Origin: Pohlia nutans | Lineage: Eukaryota > Streptophyta > Bryopsida > Bryales > Mniaceae | Reading direction: 5' to 3' | NCBI GenBank assembly: GCA_022496805.1 | Contig: CM040086.1 | Coordinates: 8,682,501-8,746,500, forward strand | DNA: 64,000 bases | Part shown: one piece after another, positions 21,649-32,767 of the stretch | Numbering within the stretch: the first letter of the stretch is position 1 | How the letters are laid out: every line of letters begins with the position of its first letter | Position numbers and translations under genes: made by a program | The notes under the pieces: generated by a model | The model's input: the letters and a program-made list of their open reading frames with translations, nothing else | The model's database searches: none | Told to the model about the DNA's origin: nothing

Positions 21649-24643
21649 CTCGCGAGGACTCATTCCCAAGGCTTTTCTTGCTGCTGCTACAGCAGCTTGA
21701 GCTTGGGACAGATATGGCTCGGTAGGACTTGGCACGTTCTGTAATCTTTTCATTTGCTGCATTCCAAGCACGATAGGCTCTTCTGTCATTTACAATCTGA
21801 TAGCGTCGTCATCGGACGTGAAAAAGTGAACAACGTACTCGCACATGCACGTGGGTATGGTTGAGTACCTCATTCATCAAGTCCTCTATTTCAGAACGTC
21901 TGCGAGGTGATTTCTTAGTAACAGACACCTTTCGTGAATCAGCAATAAACAGCTCTGCTGCCGTAGTCTCAGGAGACTGTAAAGTGGAAATATATGTAAG
22001 CCAAACCAGCTAGAGATCACTAATTCGCTAACACTCGAGACTATTGAATTCAAGCATTTCAAGGATCAGAACTTGGCACCTACAATCACTTGACAGTTAA
22101 CACCTATACGAAAGCCGACCCAGATTCTAGCCGGTATTCCGACATATAGATCTTTTATGCCCTGCTTAAATGTTAACGCATTACCTGAGCAACTAGACTA
22201 GTCGGGCCCGAATGAATTTTTCTATCAACAGCAGCATTCCGCAACATAGCTTTGTGTACCTCCTCCTCTACACGTCTGCTCTTCTCAAGCCTTGCTTTGA
22301 TTTTTTCGTCAGAGGACATTCCCTGCACAACACGTTGAAGGCTTCAACTATTTCAATCCTATGTGAGTCCCTATACGAGAATTCGACACAGTATGCAAGC
22401 TGAACCGGAAAGTGAGGTTTATCGTGATGTCTCGCCTTCACAAGAGCGTGAACGCCGACCGAAATAGAGATGAATATGGTTCTAACGGTGACAAACAGAA
22501 TTACGTATTCTATTGTGCCCTCCGGACGAGACAAATTCAGTCACCAACTATCAGCTTACAGGTGGGCAATTATCACGAACGGCATATCTCAATTTGTCAG
22601 AGTACCAGCCTTCTTTAAGCTTGTCAGTTTTCACTAGATACCAGTTTTGGCCTGCTCTCTGTGCTCTCATTGCAGCTTGCAAGATTGGCACCGACCGTGG
22701 TGAGCACTTTCCCGACCCATCGTAAGTCACCATACGAGACAATGGCGTGTCCCACAGAAATACCTGTGAAAATATACAGTACATCAAATGGTTCCCGATC
22801 ACAATAGTTTAATTCCACCCCTCAGAAACTCGTGTGAAGATATACATAAAATGGCTTCTGATTTCATTTTTCCCAAAGGTGTCCACCTGACGAGAAGTAT
22901 TCGTATGGTGCCGTTAATGGTGCTATTCTGATTAGAGCTTTCAAAATAATAGTAAGTTATACCTTCCTCAACTTTTGCATCTTTTCGAAGGCGATTAGAT
23001 TGTGGTGGTAATTGATCGGATTGTCACCGAGATCTAGAGTTTCCAACCGAGAAAATGCTCTCACCTCGAATGCAATCTGCGAAATGGTACATGAAGGTGA
23101 GACTAAGTAGCTTTTGGGGTTCCAAATGCATATTGGACACAACATTCTTTTCACGAAGCCCCTGGACCTTGTGTTATTAATGGTGGACACCTCATATGCA
23201 CCTGGTCTGGAATAGTTTTAATGTGATTCTTGTGCAGATTCAGCGTCTCAAGCCATGGCAACTGCACGGAGAAACATTTTATCATCAGGCATCTTTGAAG
23301 ACTTTGAATTAATGATCATATTGTTATATAAAAATAAGGATGCAGGAGCACCAACGCTCAGTTTGCCAATACCTTACTTAGCGCCACGAGGCACGTGGAA
23401 GATAGATTGTTTCCTGCCACAGACAACGTTTCTAAGCGAACAAATGCTCCTGTTTCTGTGGCCTCCGGCGGAATCAGCTCCAAGTTATTGTTGTTCATGT
23501 TTAGGTTACGCAATGAGGGCAGGAAGGAAAGTGCTATCATAGCCGTATCATTCAGAAGGTTGTAAGAGACATCTAGAACCTGCACATTTACTCTTACATT
23601 ACATAAGCTGCCTTGGAGGGCTTGCTATTGATAACATATGTGTAAGCTGCCAAGAGGAAGATCCGTACCCGTATCAAATTATCATGATCTTTGAAAATCA
23701 TCCAGGTACTGAATGCCTGTCATACAAATGCAGAGATCCTTGCAAATTGAAATAGGCAAATCTCTGTGTAGTACCTCAAGCTCTTGGAAGGAGCCCTCTG
23801 GAATTTCCAACTCCGATTGCTTATTGCCCAGCAAATTAAGCTTTCTCAGAGCAGTGAGTGGAGCCAGGCTCATCTGCACGGCTATCAATTATCATTATGA
23901 AGTAGAAAATCCAAAGAATCAGATCGCCTAATACATGAGATTGTCTTGTCTCTTAACAACATTTTCGGTATGAACTATACAGCCGTAATTGGACTGACGG
24001 AACACATTCACATATATTCAGCAGTGTAGAACAACGCAGATATGTACCAGGGGTACGTGGTTTCCTGCGAGATCGAGGCATCGCAGAGACGTGAAGGATG
24101 CCAACTCCTGCGAGCTCGCATTGGCAATACCCCTATTTGCCAAGCAGATGTACCGCACGTTGCCGACTTCTTCAACCCCAGCTTCTTGAAGCTGCCAGTG
24201 GTCAACTGCAATTTGTCAGCCTTGCAGGGATTTTGAGAGGGTACCGCAGCAGGAACTTGGAATGCATAACCTGTGAGACTGCAACCAGGTTAATAGCCAT
24301 GAACAGGTGCTCATCCTGGCATTGCTTGGTTAGAATCACATGTAGCAATATGCTCTTCTTGAATTACACAGCTCACACAGCAATGGATTGCTCTATGTTA
24401 AGAATCGACATGAAGGGGCTGACATTGTGTAACGGACTTTACAAGCAGTGCGCTGTTGAGTGTGGTATCCGTGGCGTCCTCCTGAAACAGTTTGCGGGAT
24501 GCGGGGCGGGGTGAACTTGCTGCTGTTTGCGGCCGTCGTTTTCTTTTTCCAAGACTGGGAGTCCTTACTTGTGGAGATTTTTTCCGCCATTTTTCCATCC
24601 TCCTTGCCTCCAATTGAGCCGCAAGCTCCACATCAATCTTCAT
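21649..24643 (-). CDS. XRRA1-like leucine-rich-repeat protein, multi-exon
   Basis: Firm exons (minus, 5' to 3'): 24643-24443 (basic, start MKIDVELAAQLEARR), an LRR exon ending 24048, then 23873-23775, 23579-23373, 23261-23202, 23076-22963, 22763-22560, 22322-22185, 21976-21869, 21738-21649. The exons from 23579 down are all multiples of three and phase 0 with GT-AG junctions. Between 23775 and 23579 one small exon near 23680-23730 (ending DNLIR) is likely but its phase is unclear. LRR sequence: LRCLDLAGN, LRKLNLLGN, VLDVSYNLL, LRNLNMNNNNLELIPPE, LETLSVAGNNLS, LETLNLHKNHIKTIP, LETLDLGDNPINYH. This order and spacing resemble XRRA1 as I recall it. Downstream follow a Trp/Lys-rich segment (NWYLVKTDKLKEGWYSDKL) and Arg/Lys/Glu-rich helices. 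The last donor (21648) needs another exon, perhaps 21092-21200. Function unknown. Start codon and second exon junction are uncertain. Confidence 0.65.
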
Positions 24644-25080
24644 TTCGGGTTTTGGTTGCTTCGCAATAGGAGAGTATAAGTGATCATACTTTGATCCACG
24701 CTGGGAAGTGGGCTGGGAAATGGATTTCCTCCGAATAGGCCAAGGACTCTCTGCGATATAGGATGTGGTGACGGATGCAATCGAGCATAGCTGATCAAGC
24801 CTGCACAGAATTCGATGAATAACTGTGAGCACGATATTGCGAAACCCATGCAATGGCATTCTGAAAGAAGAATCTACGCATAGATGAAACTCACGTTGGT
24901 AGACAGCAAGGCAGCTAGAATTATTAAAATCAATGACTCTTCCAAGGTAAGGCTATGGCGCTTGAAACTCAATCTCTTTGACGGAACACAGTTGCCCTTG
25001 GTGGAGTACCGGTATACCAAGTACTGACCAAGTTCTGTGCAGCCAACGAGCATGAGATATTCATGCCTGAAGTTTGATAA

Positions 25081-25923
25081 TTACATTTGCTCATCCCGCA
25101 ACTTGGAGTCTTTCAGACTAGCTCGAGGGCCACCTCTGCTGTCAGCACTGTCCACGCTTTCGTTTGGAACATGTTCTCTAAAGAAATCCTCCATCCAGCG
25201 GTAGAGGTCAGCCTGTGTTTCTGCTGGGACAGTCCCCGGTCGTCCTCGGCTCGGAAAAACAGCATAGTGAGGCGGCTTTTCCTGCAGAAATTCAGCGCTA
25301 AATTGAGTGGGACGTCGTGGTGTCATCGGTTTTTTCCTGATATCGGACGAGAGATCGATGGCTTGCAAAGGAGGAGTGCCCTTGAGGGACCTTGTTGTTC
25401 GTGCCACGCGAATATTCTGGATGCGCTCCATTTGCATTTCCAGATGTAGTTTGTTGGTCGCGCGGCGCTGCTTCAATTCTTCAGGCGTCCGCTTGTCGGG
25501 TGTGCCAAGCCCGAAAGAGCCTGCAGGTCGGACTGCGAACATGTTGGCGGGGGCACTTCGCGGTGGCGAACCAAGCAGCTTAGCCCTTCGTGCCTCCCTC
25601 TGACGCTGTTGTTCCGCGAACGCTAGAAATCTTTGAAATTCGTTCGCCAGAGATCGCTCGTGTGAATCGATGTAACGCGTTGAGTGGCGAGTCAACATCA
25701 TCATTTTCCGCAGATCCGCGGCCGCCCTCAATGCTTCGTCTCGTCTCCGCGCGAACGCCTCGAAGATGTCATCGCCGAGCATGTTAACGTAATCTTGTTT
25801 AGTTGGACCTTCTTCTTTCTCTTCTTTCTCCATCGTTTCCTTCCCCTTCTTTGAGCTTGTCTTGCTCGAACCTGCCAACCGTGACTGCCGGCCGCGTGGG
25901 CCTTCTCCCAGATCAGAAGCCAT
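25081..25923 (-). CDS. Intronless gene of unknown function, 280 aa
   Basis: A single long frame from MASDLGEGPRG to RDEQM. The N-terminus is Lys/Glu/Ser-rich and probably disordered. Residues about 45-115 are rich in Arg, Glu and Ala (RRRDEALRAAADLRKM, FQRFLAFAEQQRQREARR) and likely form coiled coil. The middle has Pro/Arg-rich segments, and the C-terminal part holds LYRWMEDFFREHVPN. GC content and codon choice fit a real gene. I recognise no family. It lies head-to-tail upstream of the XRRA1-like gene on the same strand. After the TAA stop the same frame stays open for another 65 codons, ending near a GT donor-like site, so a single longer gene with a broken stop cannot be excluded. Confidence 0.6.
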   Translation of the reverse strand: MASDLGEGPRGRQSRLAGSSKTSSKKGKETMEKEEKEEGPTKQDYVNMLGDDIFEAFARRRDEALRAAADLRKMMMLTRHSTRYIDSHERSLANEFQRFLAFAEQQRQREARRAKLLGSPPRSAPANMFAVRPAGSFGLGTPDKRTPEELKQRRATNKLHLEMQMERIQNIRVARTTRSLKGTPPLQAIDLSSDIRKKPMTPRRPTQFSAEFLQEKPPHYAVFPSRGRPGTVPAETQADLYRWMEDFFREHVPNESVDSADSRGGPRASLKDSKLRDEQM

Positions 25924-27777
25924 GGCTGTGAGTTCTATGAGGATAGACGGAAGACCTCAGTTGCACAAGTCTATGTCCTCCCTTCGCGCATTTATTTCCA
26001 GGCTATGGAGTACATGGCTTACGGATGTAGATCTTTAATACCACTGGCGCTTGCTCGTGATCATAGTCTCCTCGAGTCAAGAATCTCCTCTCGACGTTGA
26101 GGTGATCGCCAGTATCTTCAGCGTTCCCAAAGGTCATCGGCATTATTCCAAGCTAATTGATACAAGCGCAACAGTCAGCTCTGATGCAAATACCGGTACT
26201 AATTAAAACTTTCTGACATCATCCTCAACGATGAATCCTCCAAGCCGCCGTATAGACCTGTTTGTTGCTGTGAAAACAAAGAAAGCTCAACCACTGCCAA
26301 ACAAATCTTCTGATAAAATTGTGCACTTAAAAACTGTAGGAGTATACATGAAAGCAAAGATCACTCAAGAGAGGAAATTATATTTTTGAATCTCTTCTAA
26401 CCTCTATTCGAAATGATACTGGTTCTCCGATAAATTCATTGAGACACAACTCGTGGACTTGAAAGACTTAAACAGCGTCATTCTTCTCGACGGCGACACT
26501 AATTATTTTCTGAGAATGAGTAATCACCTAAATTTCCGGAAATCAAGGTTCGAAAGTACCTGAGGCTGTAGGTCGACAGCTCCACCATCGGTCCGTCTCC
26601 GATGTCTTTCCTTCAGAATAGTCTCAATAATTGTTCCATTCCGATTTCAAATCTGCACACAAGGAGAATACATGTCAGAGAGCGACATGCATGCAAAGTT
26701 TCTCTTCCTTCCTCATAGGAGATCACAAATAGCAAAGAAAACGGCGGATTGAGATTATGTTTGATATCCTACAAAAGCGTAAATGAGGAACAGGAATTGG
26801 AATGCGACCTGTAAAATGTGTGCACCATCTGACAAAGCTGCTGCAGCCGGTACACGCTTGGCCATGGCCATGGTCACGCGAAACCATCGGAACGCTTGGA
26901 AATGTCGTGTGAATGAGATCGAAGCGCTTGAGTAGTAAATAGAAAGCCGCATGAAAATCTTTTTGGTACGCGCTTCGTCCCTCATTGTTTTCTGTTGCAA
27001 CTTCCCTAACGATTCGTCATGTCAAATGGACGGCAAACAGTCTGCGAGAACTATAAATATAGCATTCATTCTGCGTCCCAGAATCTACTTCATACGTACA
27101 TTCTCTGACTGGTTGGTTTCGGTCACCATTCCTGTGAATGACCTTCCAACCTTTCGATCGAGTCTGAAGCCCAAACCATTGAGGGACATACCCTGACCCA
27201 AGTGGTCTTTGAACATGTTACGGATGTTTAGTCATTATAGATTTGTCACATTAGACGATATTTTTACTAGTGAATTTCTGGTTTTACTTGTGAATTTCTC
27301 TCATTTGCATCTTGTGTGGTCGATGGACTTTTATTGTTCTGACAGACCATTTAGATTGTTGTCTCTATTTTTTTTTGCCAAAGTTGAAGACTCTCCGTAT
27401 ATATTGCCATTAAGATTTTTCTTTGCAACACCTACAAAGAGCGTAAGAGAATGAAGAGGATGCAATGAGGCAGCTTCCGAATTCAGAATTTTTTTGGCCT
27501 CGATTTCCACCGCAAGTTCACAAGCATGCATTGATATAGCATAGGAAAAAAAATGATTGGATGCGTAAGGGAATTGCTCACCTTTGCAATTGAAGTGGCC
27601 GATTATGGTGTGATGCTATTCATCTTATAAAGGAAAAAAACATGAACTCAAAGAATTCATTCACTAACCCGCCTATCACATATGTTTGTATAATGTACTG
27701 GAAACAACAAGAATAAGCATTCAAGTTATAAGCATGAGCTTGATGGCACAACTTACACAACACATCACACAGAATCC
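25924..27777. other. Intergenic, no gene recognised
   Basis: Upstream of the 280-aa gene. Several 60-80 codon frames on both strands, none with a domain or convincing splice partners. Confidence 0.5.
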
Positions 27778-28308
27778 TTAACCACTAAACGTCCTTACCC
27801 TTGTTTAGATTGGTCAGTTTTGCAAAGATGCATCATAAAATGCAACTAAGAGGGATATTTTGAACTTAATATATGAATGAAAGTTGTACAAAATGAATTT
27901 TAGATTCTATCCATAGGGGTTAAAGATCTGCGATTTTTATCAACAATATTTTAATTTCTATAAAATTGAAACTTAAATTTTTTAATTTGATTACGAATAA
28001 GATATTGGCAATATGTGTAGTGATTTTTGGAGATTTTTTGGTTGCTTAATTTTATGAGTTAACTTTTTCAAGAACACTTTTAAATTAAAATCTTCAATTT
28101 TTTTGGTGAAACATTGCAACATGAAATGAGGCATAAAAGTTTCACAAATCATCTCCTTCTAATTAGATCACAATGCATAAAACTAACTTCCCATAAAAAA
28201 TTCAGTAAAAATTTCACACTGCAAAAAGTGCATGACGGATGAGAAAATGAAAACTGCTTCTGTACATACACCATGCAAAATATGCATGGTTGCGCAGTTA
28301 GGGGTTAA
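27778..28308. mobile_element. TTAA-family MITE, subfamily A, 531 bp
   Basis: Ends TTAACCACTAAACGTCC and GCGCAGTTAGGGGTTAA with TTAA on both sides. It aligns along its length with 59000-59575 and, inverted, with 43128-43703 (shared GCAAAGATGCAT, ATATGCATGGTTG, ATGAAATGAGGCATAAAA). Non-coding and AT-rich. Confidence 0.85.
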
Positions 28309-29484
28309 ACAAGCTAAAAGATGAAGTCTCTTACCTCAAACAGGATAACATTTCCTTAAGGAAAATTTCAATTGACCTTCAGCTTAGTTATGACAAATGA
28401 CCACAGAATCTATTTTGAAAGAATTCAAACATCATTTCATGGTCATCGGTTGAATCCCCTAGAACAAACCATGTCTGAATAAATTTATATCAAACAAATA
28501 CAATCCAAGCTTTTTGTTGATCAACATATTTCCTGTCTAAGAACTAAACATATGAGATCCATATCTCTGAGCTGAGAAACTCGGTCAACAATTCTAATAT
28601 TCACAATGTATAACTAGATTACAAACAATCACAATTGAGAACCTGTAGTCAAACAGCTTCAAATGACCTTGCACCACAATATATGATCACCAAAAAGAAT
28701 ATCAACACTAGACTACTAATGCAACACTGCAATTGCATAAGCTGCTGGCGAATGTTGTGGAGTGGCCATAACAGAATGGATCATGTGAAAATTCCTACGA
28801 ATGCAGAAGCCGCTTGTTGCTGCTCAATTTTCAGAACTGCTATATTTCAATTCTTTAAAAAATGGATGTTTGCACAAAAGATAGTCTATATGCATTAAGT
28901 TGCTGAAGAAGAAGGCGAAGCCCAATTGAGAGAGTAGTAATCAATTGATGTGTACGCGGTAGTGAAGAAAGTTGTACCATAGTATAATTGGCAAGACAAA
29001 ATATTCATAAGCACGTAAGGTGGATGACCGAATAAGTGACATGTACTATAAATCAACAATATCTCCAACAGGTACTGGATTTGCGTGAAAAGCCTAAAGC
29101 GCTTGTTTATGGGCCATCCACCATATTACACTATTGATTACCGGTACTAGTTTGAGTCATAGAGTTTACCTTCAAGGAGAGGCACCAAGAGGGTAAATCT
29201 TACTTCCCAAGTTTGTTAACCCCTAAGCGTCCACTATATATTTTTTTGTAGTGTAGGAAAATTGGACCTCCTGCTACAAATCATCTATTTGTGTGAAAAT
29301 GACTTTAGTTTGACAAGATTGACATTGTTGATCTTGCAGTAAAGAACAAGAGCTTGAAAATGATGTCTTGCAATCACAAAACCGAAGTAAAATGCCAGCA
29401 CTCTCTGCTACATAGCCAGGTGCACAACACAAAGCAAACTATTCTTTTGCCCTTAGTTTACTAAAGAATACCATGCGCTGGGTA
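28309..29484. other. Intergenic with a solitary TTAA-element end
   Basis: No gene supported. TTAACCCCTAAGCGTCCAC at 29216 is the left end of a TTAA-family element, but no right end could be found, so that copy is truncated. Confidence 0.5.
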
Positions 29485-29594
29485 CACTAGAAGAAAAGAG
29501 GGATTTGTTCACTTAGCCTGGAGTGGGATTCTGAGTGAGTTTGGTACATCTGAGTGAACTTGCTCAGTGCACAAGTCCCTCTTTTCTTCTAGTG
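29485..29594. mobile_element. CACTA-type MITE (CACTAGAAG subfamily), 110 bp
   Basis: Ends CACTAGAAGAAAAGAGGGAT and the complement of CACTAGAAGAAAAGAGGGAC, flanked by GTA at 29482-29484 and 29595-29597. The related sequence at 31410-31530 lacks the element and has a single GTA at 31469-31471, which directly shows the empty site and the 3-bp duplication. Confidence 0.9.
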
Positions 29595-29706
29595 GTACAC
29601 TCACTGGAATACCCCATCTTTTGGACTGCCCCTCACGGGGCCATCAACATGAAAACTAAACAGGATTGACGCTCTCTATGTGGGCTACGTCAGAGGCTCA
29701 AGCATG

Positions 29707-29888
29707 CACTACAAGGAGAAGGCGTTGCTTTTCACTCCTTCTGTGAGTCAAACAACGCTACTTTGCACTTACCAATTTTTTGGTTGGATTTGGTGAGTGT
29801 GATTCGTCACATAGGACAAGCGTGTACAGTGAAAAGAAACAATGAACAAGATCCTCCACACTGAGAAACGACGCCTCTGCTTGTAGTG
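29707..29888 (+). mobile_element. CACTA-type MITE (CACTACAAGG subfamily), 182 bp
   Basis: Starts CACTACAAGGAGAAGGCGTT and ends ACGCCTCTGCTTGTAGTG. Flanks are ATG and AGG, so the target duplication is either mutated or absent. Full-length relative of 12602-12774, 15467 and 30293. Confidence 0.75.
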
Positions 29889-30292
29889 AGGGCCTCTGGA
29901 GTGTACCGTTATATCTGCGGTGGCACAAAATCGAAGCTTCACTAGCTGCATATTGCGAGGAATTTTGTGGTTAGAAGGAATCGTGTCGAAGGAATGCCGC
30001 TGCTATCGTAACGCCAGGCTGATTTAATCCCAAACCAGCAGTTTCACAGGATATTCTAAAATTACCGGCAATGATCGATCATTGCATGCCTCGATTGCAT
30101 TTCATGTTTAACAAGCGGCTAATCGCGTAGTCTCTCCCTTAGATTTTCCCTATAATTACTTTTACACCTTGTTTGTACGGTTCAACCATGTAACTCCTTA
30201 AAAACGAAGTGTTTCCGTAGTCTCTCCCCTCGAAAGGCAGAGACAATAAATGACTTGTAGCTAGGGAGACTTGAAGATCAATCAATGCCATT

Positions 30293-30458
30293 GTGTCTCA
30301 GAAGGCGTCGCTTTTCACTCCTGTGAGTCAAATGGTGTCACTTCGCACTCACCAATTTTTTGGTTGGATTTGGTGAGTGCAATTCATCACGTAAGACAAG
30401 CGTGTACAGTGAAAAATGACGATCTCCAGAGTGAGAAACGACGCCTCTGCTTTTAGTG
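30293..30458 (+). mobile_element. CACTA-type MITE, left end truncated
   Basis: Matches 29707-29888 from AGAAGGCGTCGCTTTTCACT onward and ends in GACGCCTCTGCTTTTAGTG. The first bases (CACTACAAGG) are missing. Confidence 0.7.
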
Positions 30459-30569
30459 AATATATGTTGGCTGCTCGTGATCATCTGTTTGATTGTGTTT
30501 TGAGTGTTGCCATGCTGCACTGGGTTGAGATCCACTGGAGTAATGGCTGTTATGGAGATCTCGTTAGAT

Positions 30570-30611
30570 GTCCCATATCGTTTGGTGGATCAGGGGATGA
30601 CCCAACCATAC
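30570..30611 (+). promoter_or_regulatory. snRNA promoter: upstream sequence element and TATA-like box
   Basis: GTCCCATATCG at 30570-30580 matches the plant snRNA upstream sequence element (consensus RTCCCACATCG) with one change. A TATA-like ACCATACAA lies about 33 bp centre-to-centre downstream, the spacing typical of plant RNA polymerase II snRNA genes, and about 30 bp before the U1 start. Confidence 0.75.
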
Positions 30612-30637
30612 AACTAGCCCAGAATGCGACACACACG

Positions 30638-30798
30638 GCACTTACCTGGGCGGGGTCAATCCATGATCCAGAAGGTGGATGGCCTAGAGGAGCCTGCCCC
30701 ATTGCACTCCGGGCCGGGTGACTGTAGTATCTTCCTACGGGAGGCATACACGTCATAATTTGTGGCAGCAGGGGCTCGCGTTCGCGCGGCCCCTACCC
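30638..30798 (+). ncRNA. U1 spliceosomal snRNA
   Basis: The 5' end contains ACTTACCTG, the segment that pairs with 5' splice sites. Stem-loop I carries the U1-70K loop (GATCCAGAAGG), stem-loop II the U1A-type loop ATTGCACTCCGG, followed by the Sm site AATTTGTGG and a strong final hairpin (GGGGCTCGCG / CGCGCGGCCCC). Length about 160 nt fits plant U1. The first two bases read GC rather than the usual AU, so either the start is 2 nt downstream or this is a variant copy. The plant snRNA promoter directly upstream supports a functional gene. Confidence 0.9.
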
Positions 30799-32767
30799 AA
30801 CTCAATCAAATGAAATTGGAACCTGGATGATTCTGGTACTGCTATTCACTGCCACAATGTTCAGGCATAATTGTTGTAGTTGCCTCCTTAATTTCAAGGG
30901 CGAACTCGACAGGTCCGAGTCACTGAATGTTGAGTTTGATAACTCGGTCAATCGAAAGCTCTTCGGCTTCAAATCTGAGCTCGGATCACTGAAATTCCAC
31001 TACTGTAGTACAATGCTTTGATGGACAACATATCAGATTGGGATGCCACGTTGATCTGAGAGGCTACCGAATAGATGATACTGCCTGATCTTCTGTTGCT
31101 TGACCTGGAGCTGGATATAAACTTAGTTTCAATATTGCATAGGCCTGCAAGTGATAGTGCCATTGCAATGCGGCACATATTCGCAAGGGCATGGAATGGG
31201 TAATTTGTGACAGATAGAGATACGCCAGAGAGGGAAATATTTGCTCGAGACAGCCAGCTATAGAACCGGGTTCGCAACTGTGAGCAGGTACTCGATTCAG
31301 GCCACTTGGACGTGGAGCAGGTCCCCATTCATCCCATACGCATTGCTACGCGCATTTACACTCTCCCTGTATAAAGTCCAGCATACTTTCTCCGTAGTCG
31401 AAACAGCTGGGTGCTCAACAAACAGCGAACTATTCTTTCGCCTTTTACTAAAGAATACCGTGCGCTGGGTACACTCACCGGCATACCCCTTTTTTTGGAC
31501 TGCCCCTCACGGGACCCATCAATGTCAACACCAAAACTGGACCGATGTAGAGCCATTAATTCTTGCAGACGAGAGCAGGTTGGATTCGTGGCGATTGCAA
31601 GCTCGGCATGAGCTTTGTGAAGGGAAGGTCAAATCAGAAACTTTCTGATGGTAACCAGGCTTCGTCCAGGGACTTTCAGCATCTGCATCCTTGCAGGCTA
31701 AAACTTTAGCATCGTCACATGACTCATTGTCTGTCAAGCATTGTGATCCCCGTGACGGATCGGCAGATGGAACGGTCGTGTCGGGCTCCGGCACGAGGCA
31801 ACCTAGTTAGGTTACCAAATTTCAGTTGTCGTTGTAATGTGATTTAAAAGGTAGCAACTGAGTTCAGCGCCTATTAGAGACTCTTTCAGATACTTACTGT
31901 GCTCACTTTCAGATTTCGACAGGCATCCTGTGTATTCCATTCTCAAAGGTAACGTTCGCAATTCATGATTTCCTCTTCACGATGCTTTGGTTCACAGATG
32001 TTGCTTGGTTTCACCTTGTCCAAACAAGCATGCTTACTAGAATTCTACGCAAGGTCGAGCTGAGAAGCATTAGGTTAATAAACCGGTTTTTCCTACGAAG
32101 TGTTGCGGTTTCATCAATGCAAGTCACGATCATTGGTAATTCATCTAATTGAACTTCAAAGATGTGGTTATGAGCAAACGAGTCTATGAATCTATTCGGA
32201 TTTTGAATGTTTGGAGCAAAAACCTTGCAGGCCCGGAAGCACTACTGCACTACAATTGTGTAGATCCACCAGCCGCTCAATTTTGACTCCGAAACGCTGA
32301 ACCCTAAAACCCGAAACCCTATACCTGTTCTTTCTGGTTGCTTCCAAAAGCCATTTCTATGATTGATCTGGTACACGAGCTTAAAACCTAGAAGCTCAAC
32401 TTCATTTGCTTTGGTCTTTTTGATATGAGTGATAGGAATCGGGTTACATTGCATGTCAAAGGTGGTCTGATGACGATTTGAGTTTACTGATGCTTGTTCC
32501 TTTCAAGGTGAGAGACATGACAAGATCATTGCTGTTTGTGGCTGACGATCCGCAGGGCCGCCACTTCAAAGAATAACCTATCAATTGTTTTGAAGACTGC
32601 AAGGAATCGAGCTAGATGTGTACTCTATGAGGTTGATCGAGCAAATGCCCTACTTCGCGGGGTCATAAGTCGAGGTTGCAAGGGCAGGGGTGGAGAGTAT
32701 TGATCCATGGATATAACATAGTATGGAGGCTACGAAGTAGTGGAAACTAAAGCTCGCTCCAGCTATC
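30799..32767. other. Intergenic, no gene recognised
   Basis: Contains a ~120-bp segment (31410-31530) paralogous to 29400-29660 minus its MITE. Open frames such as 30969-31328 (minus) and 31241-31648 (plus) lack domains and are not supported. The part near 32470-32767 is probably the promoter and leader of the DUF674 gene. Confidence 0.5.

Noticed and set aside
32290..32330. CCCTAAA-like strings near 32300 taken as a telomere tract or TTAA-element end
   Set aside because: Irregular spacing and no flanking TTAA or partner end.
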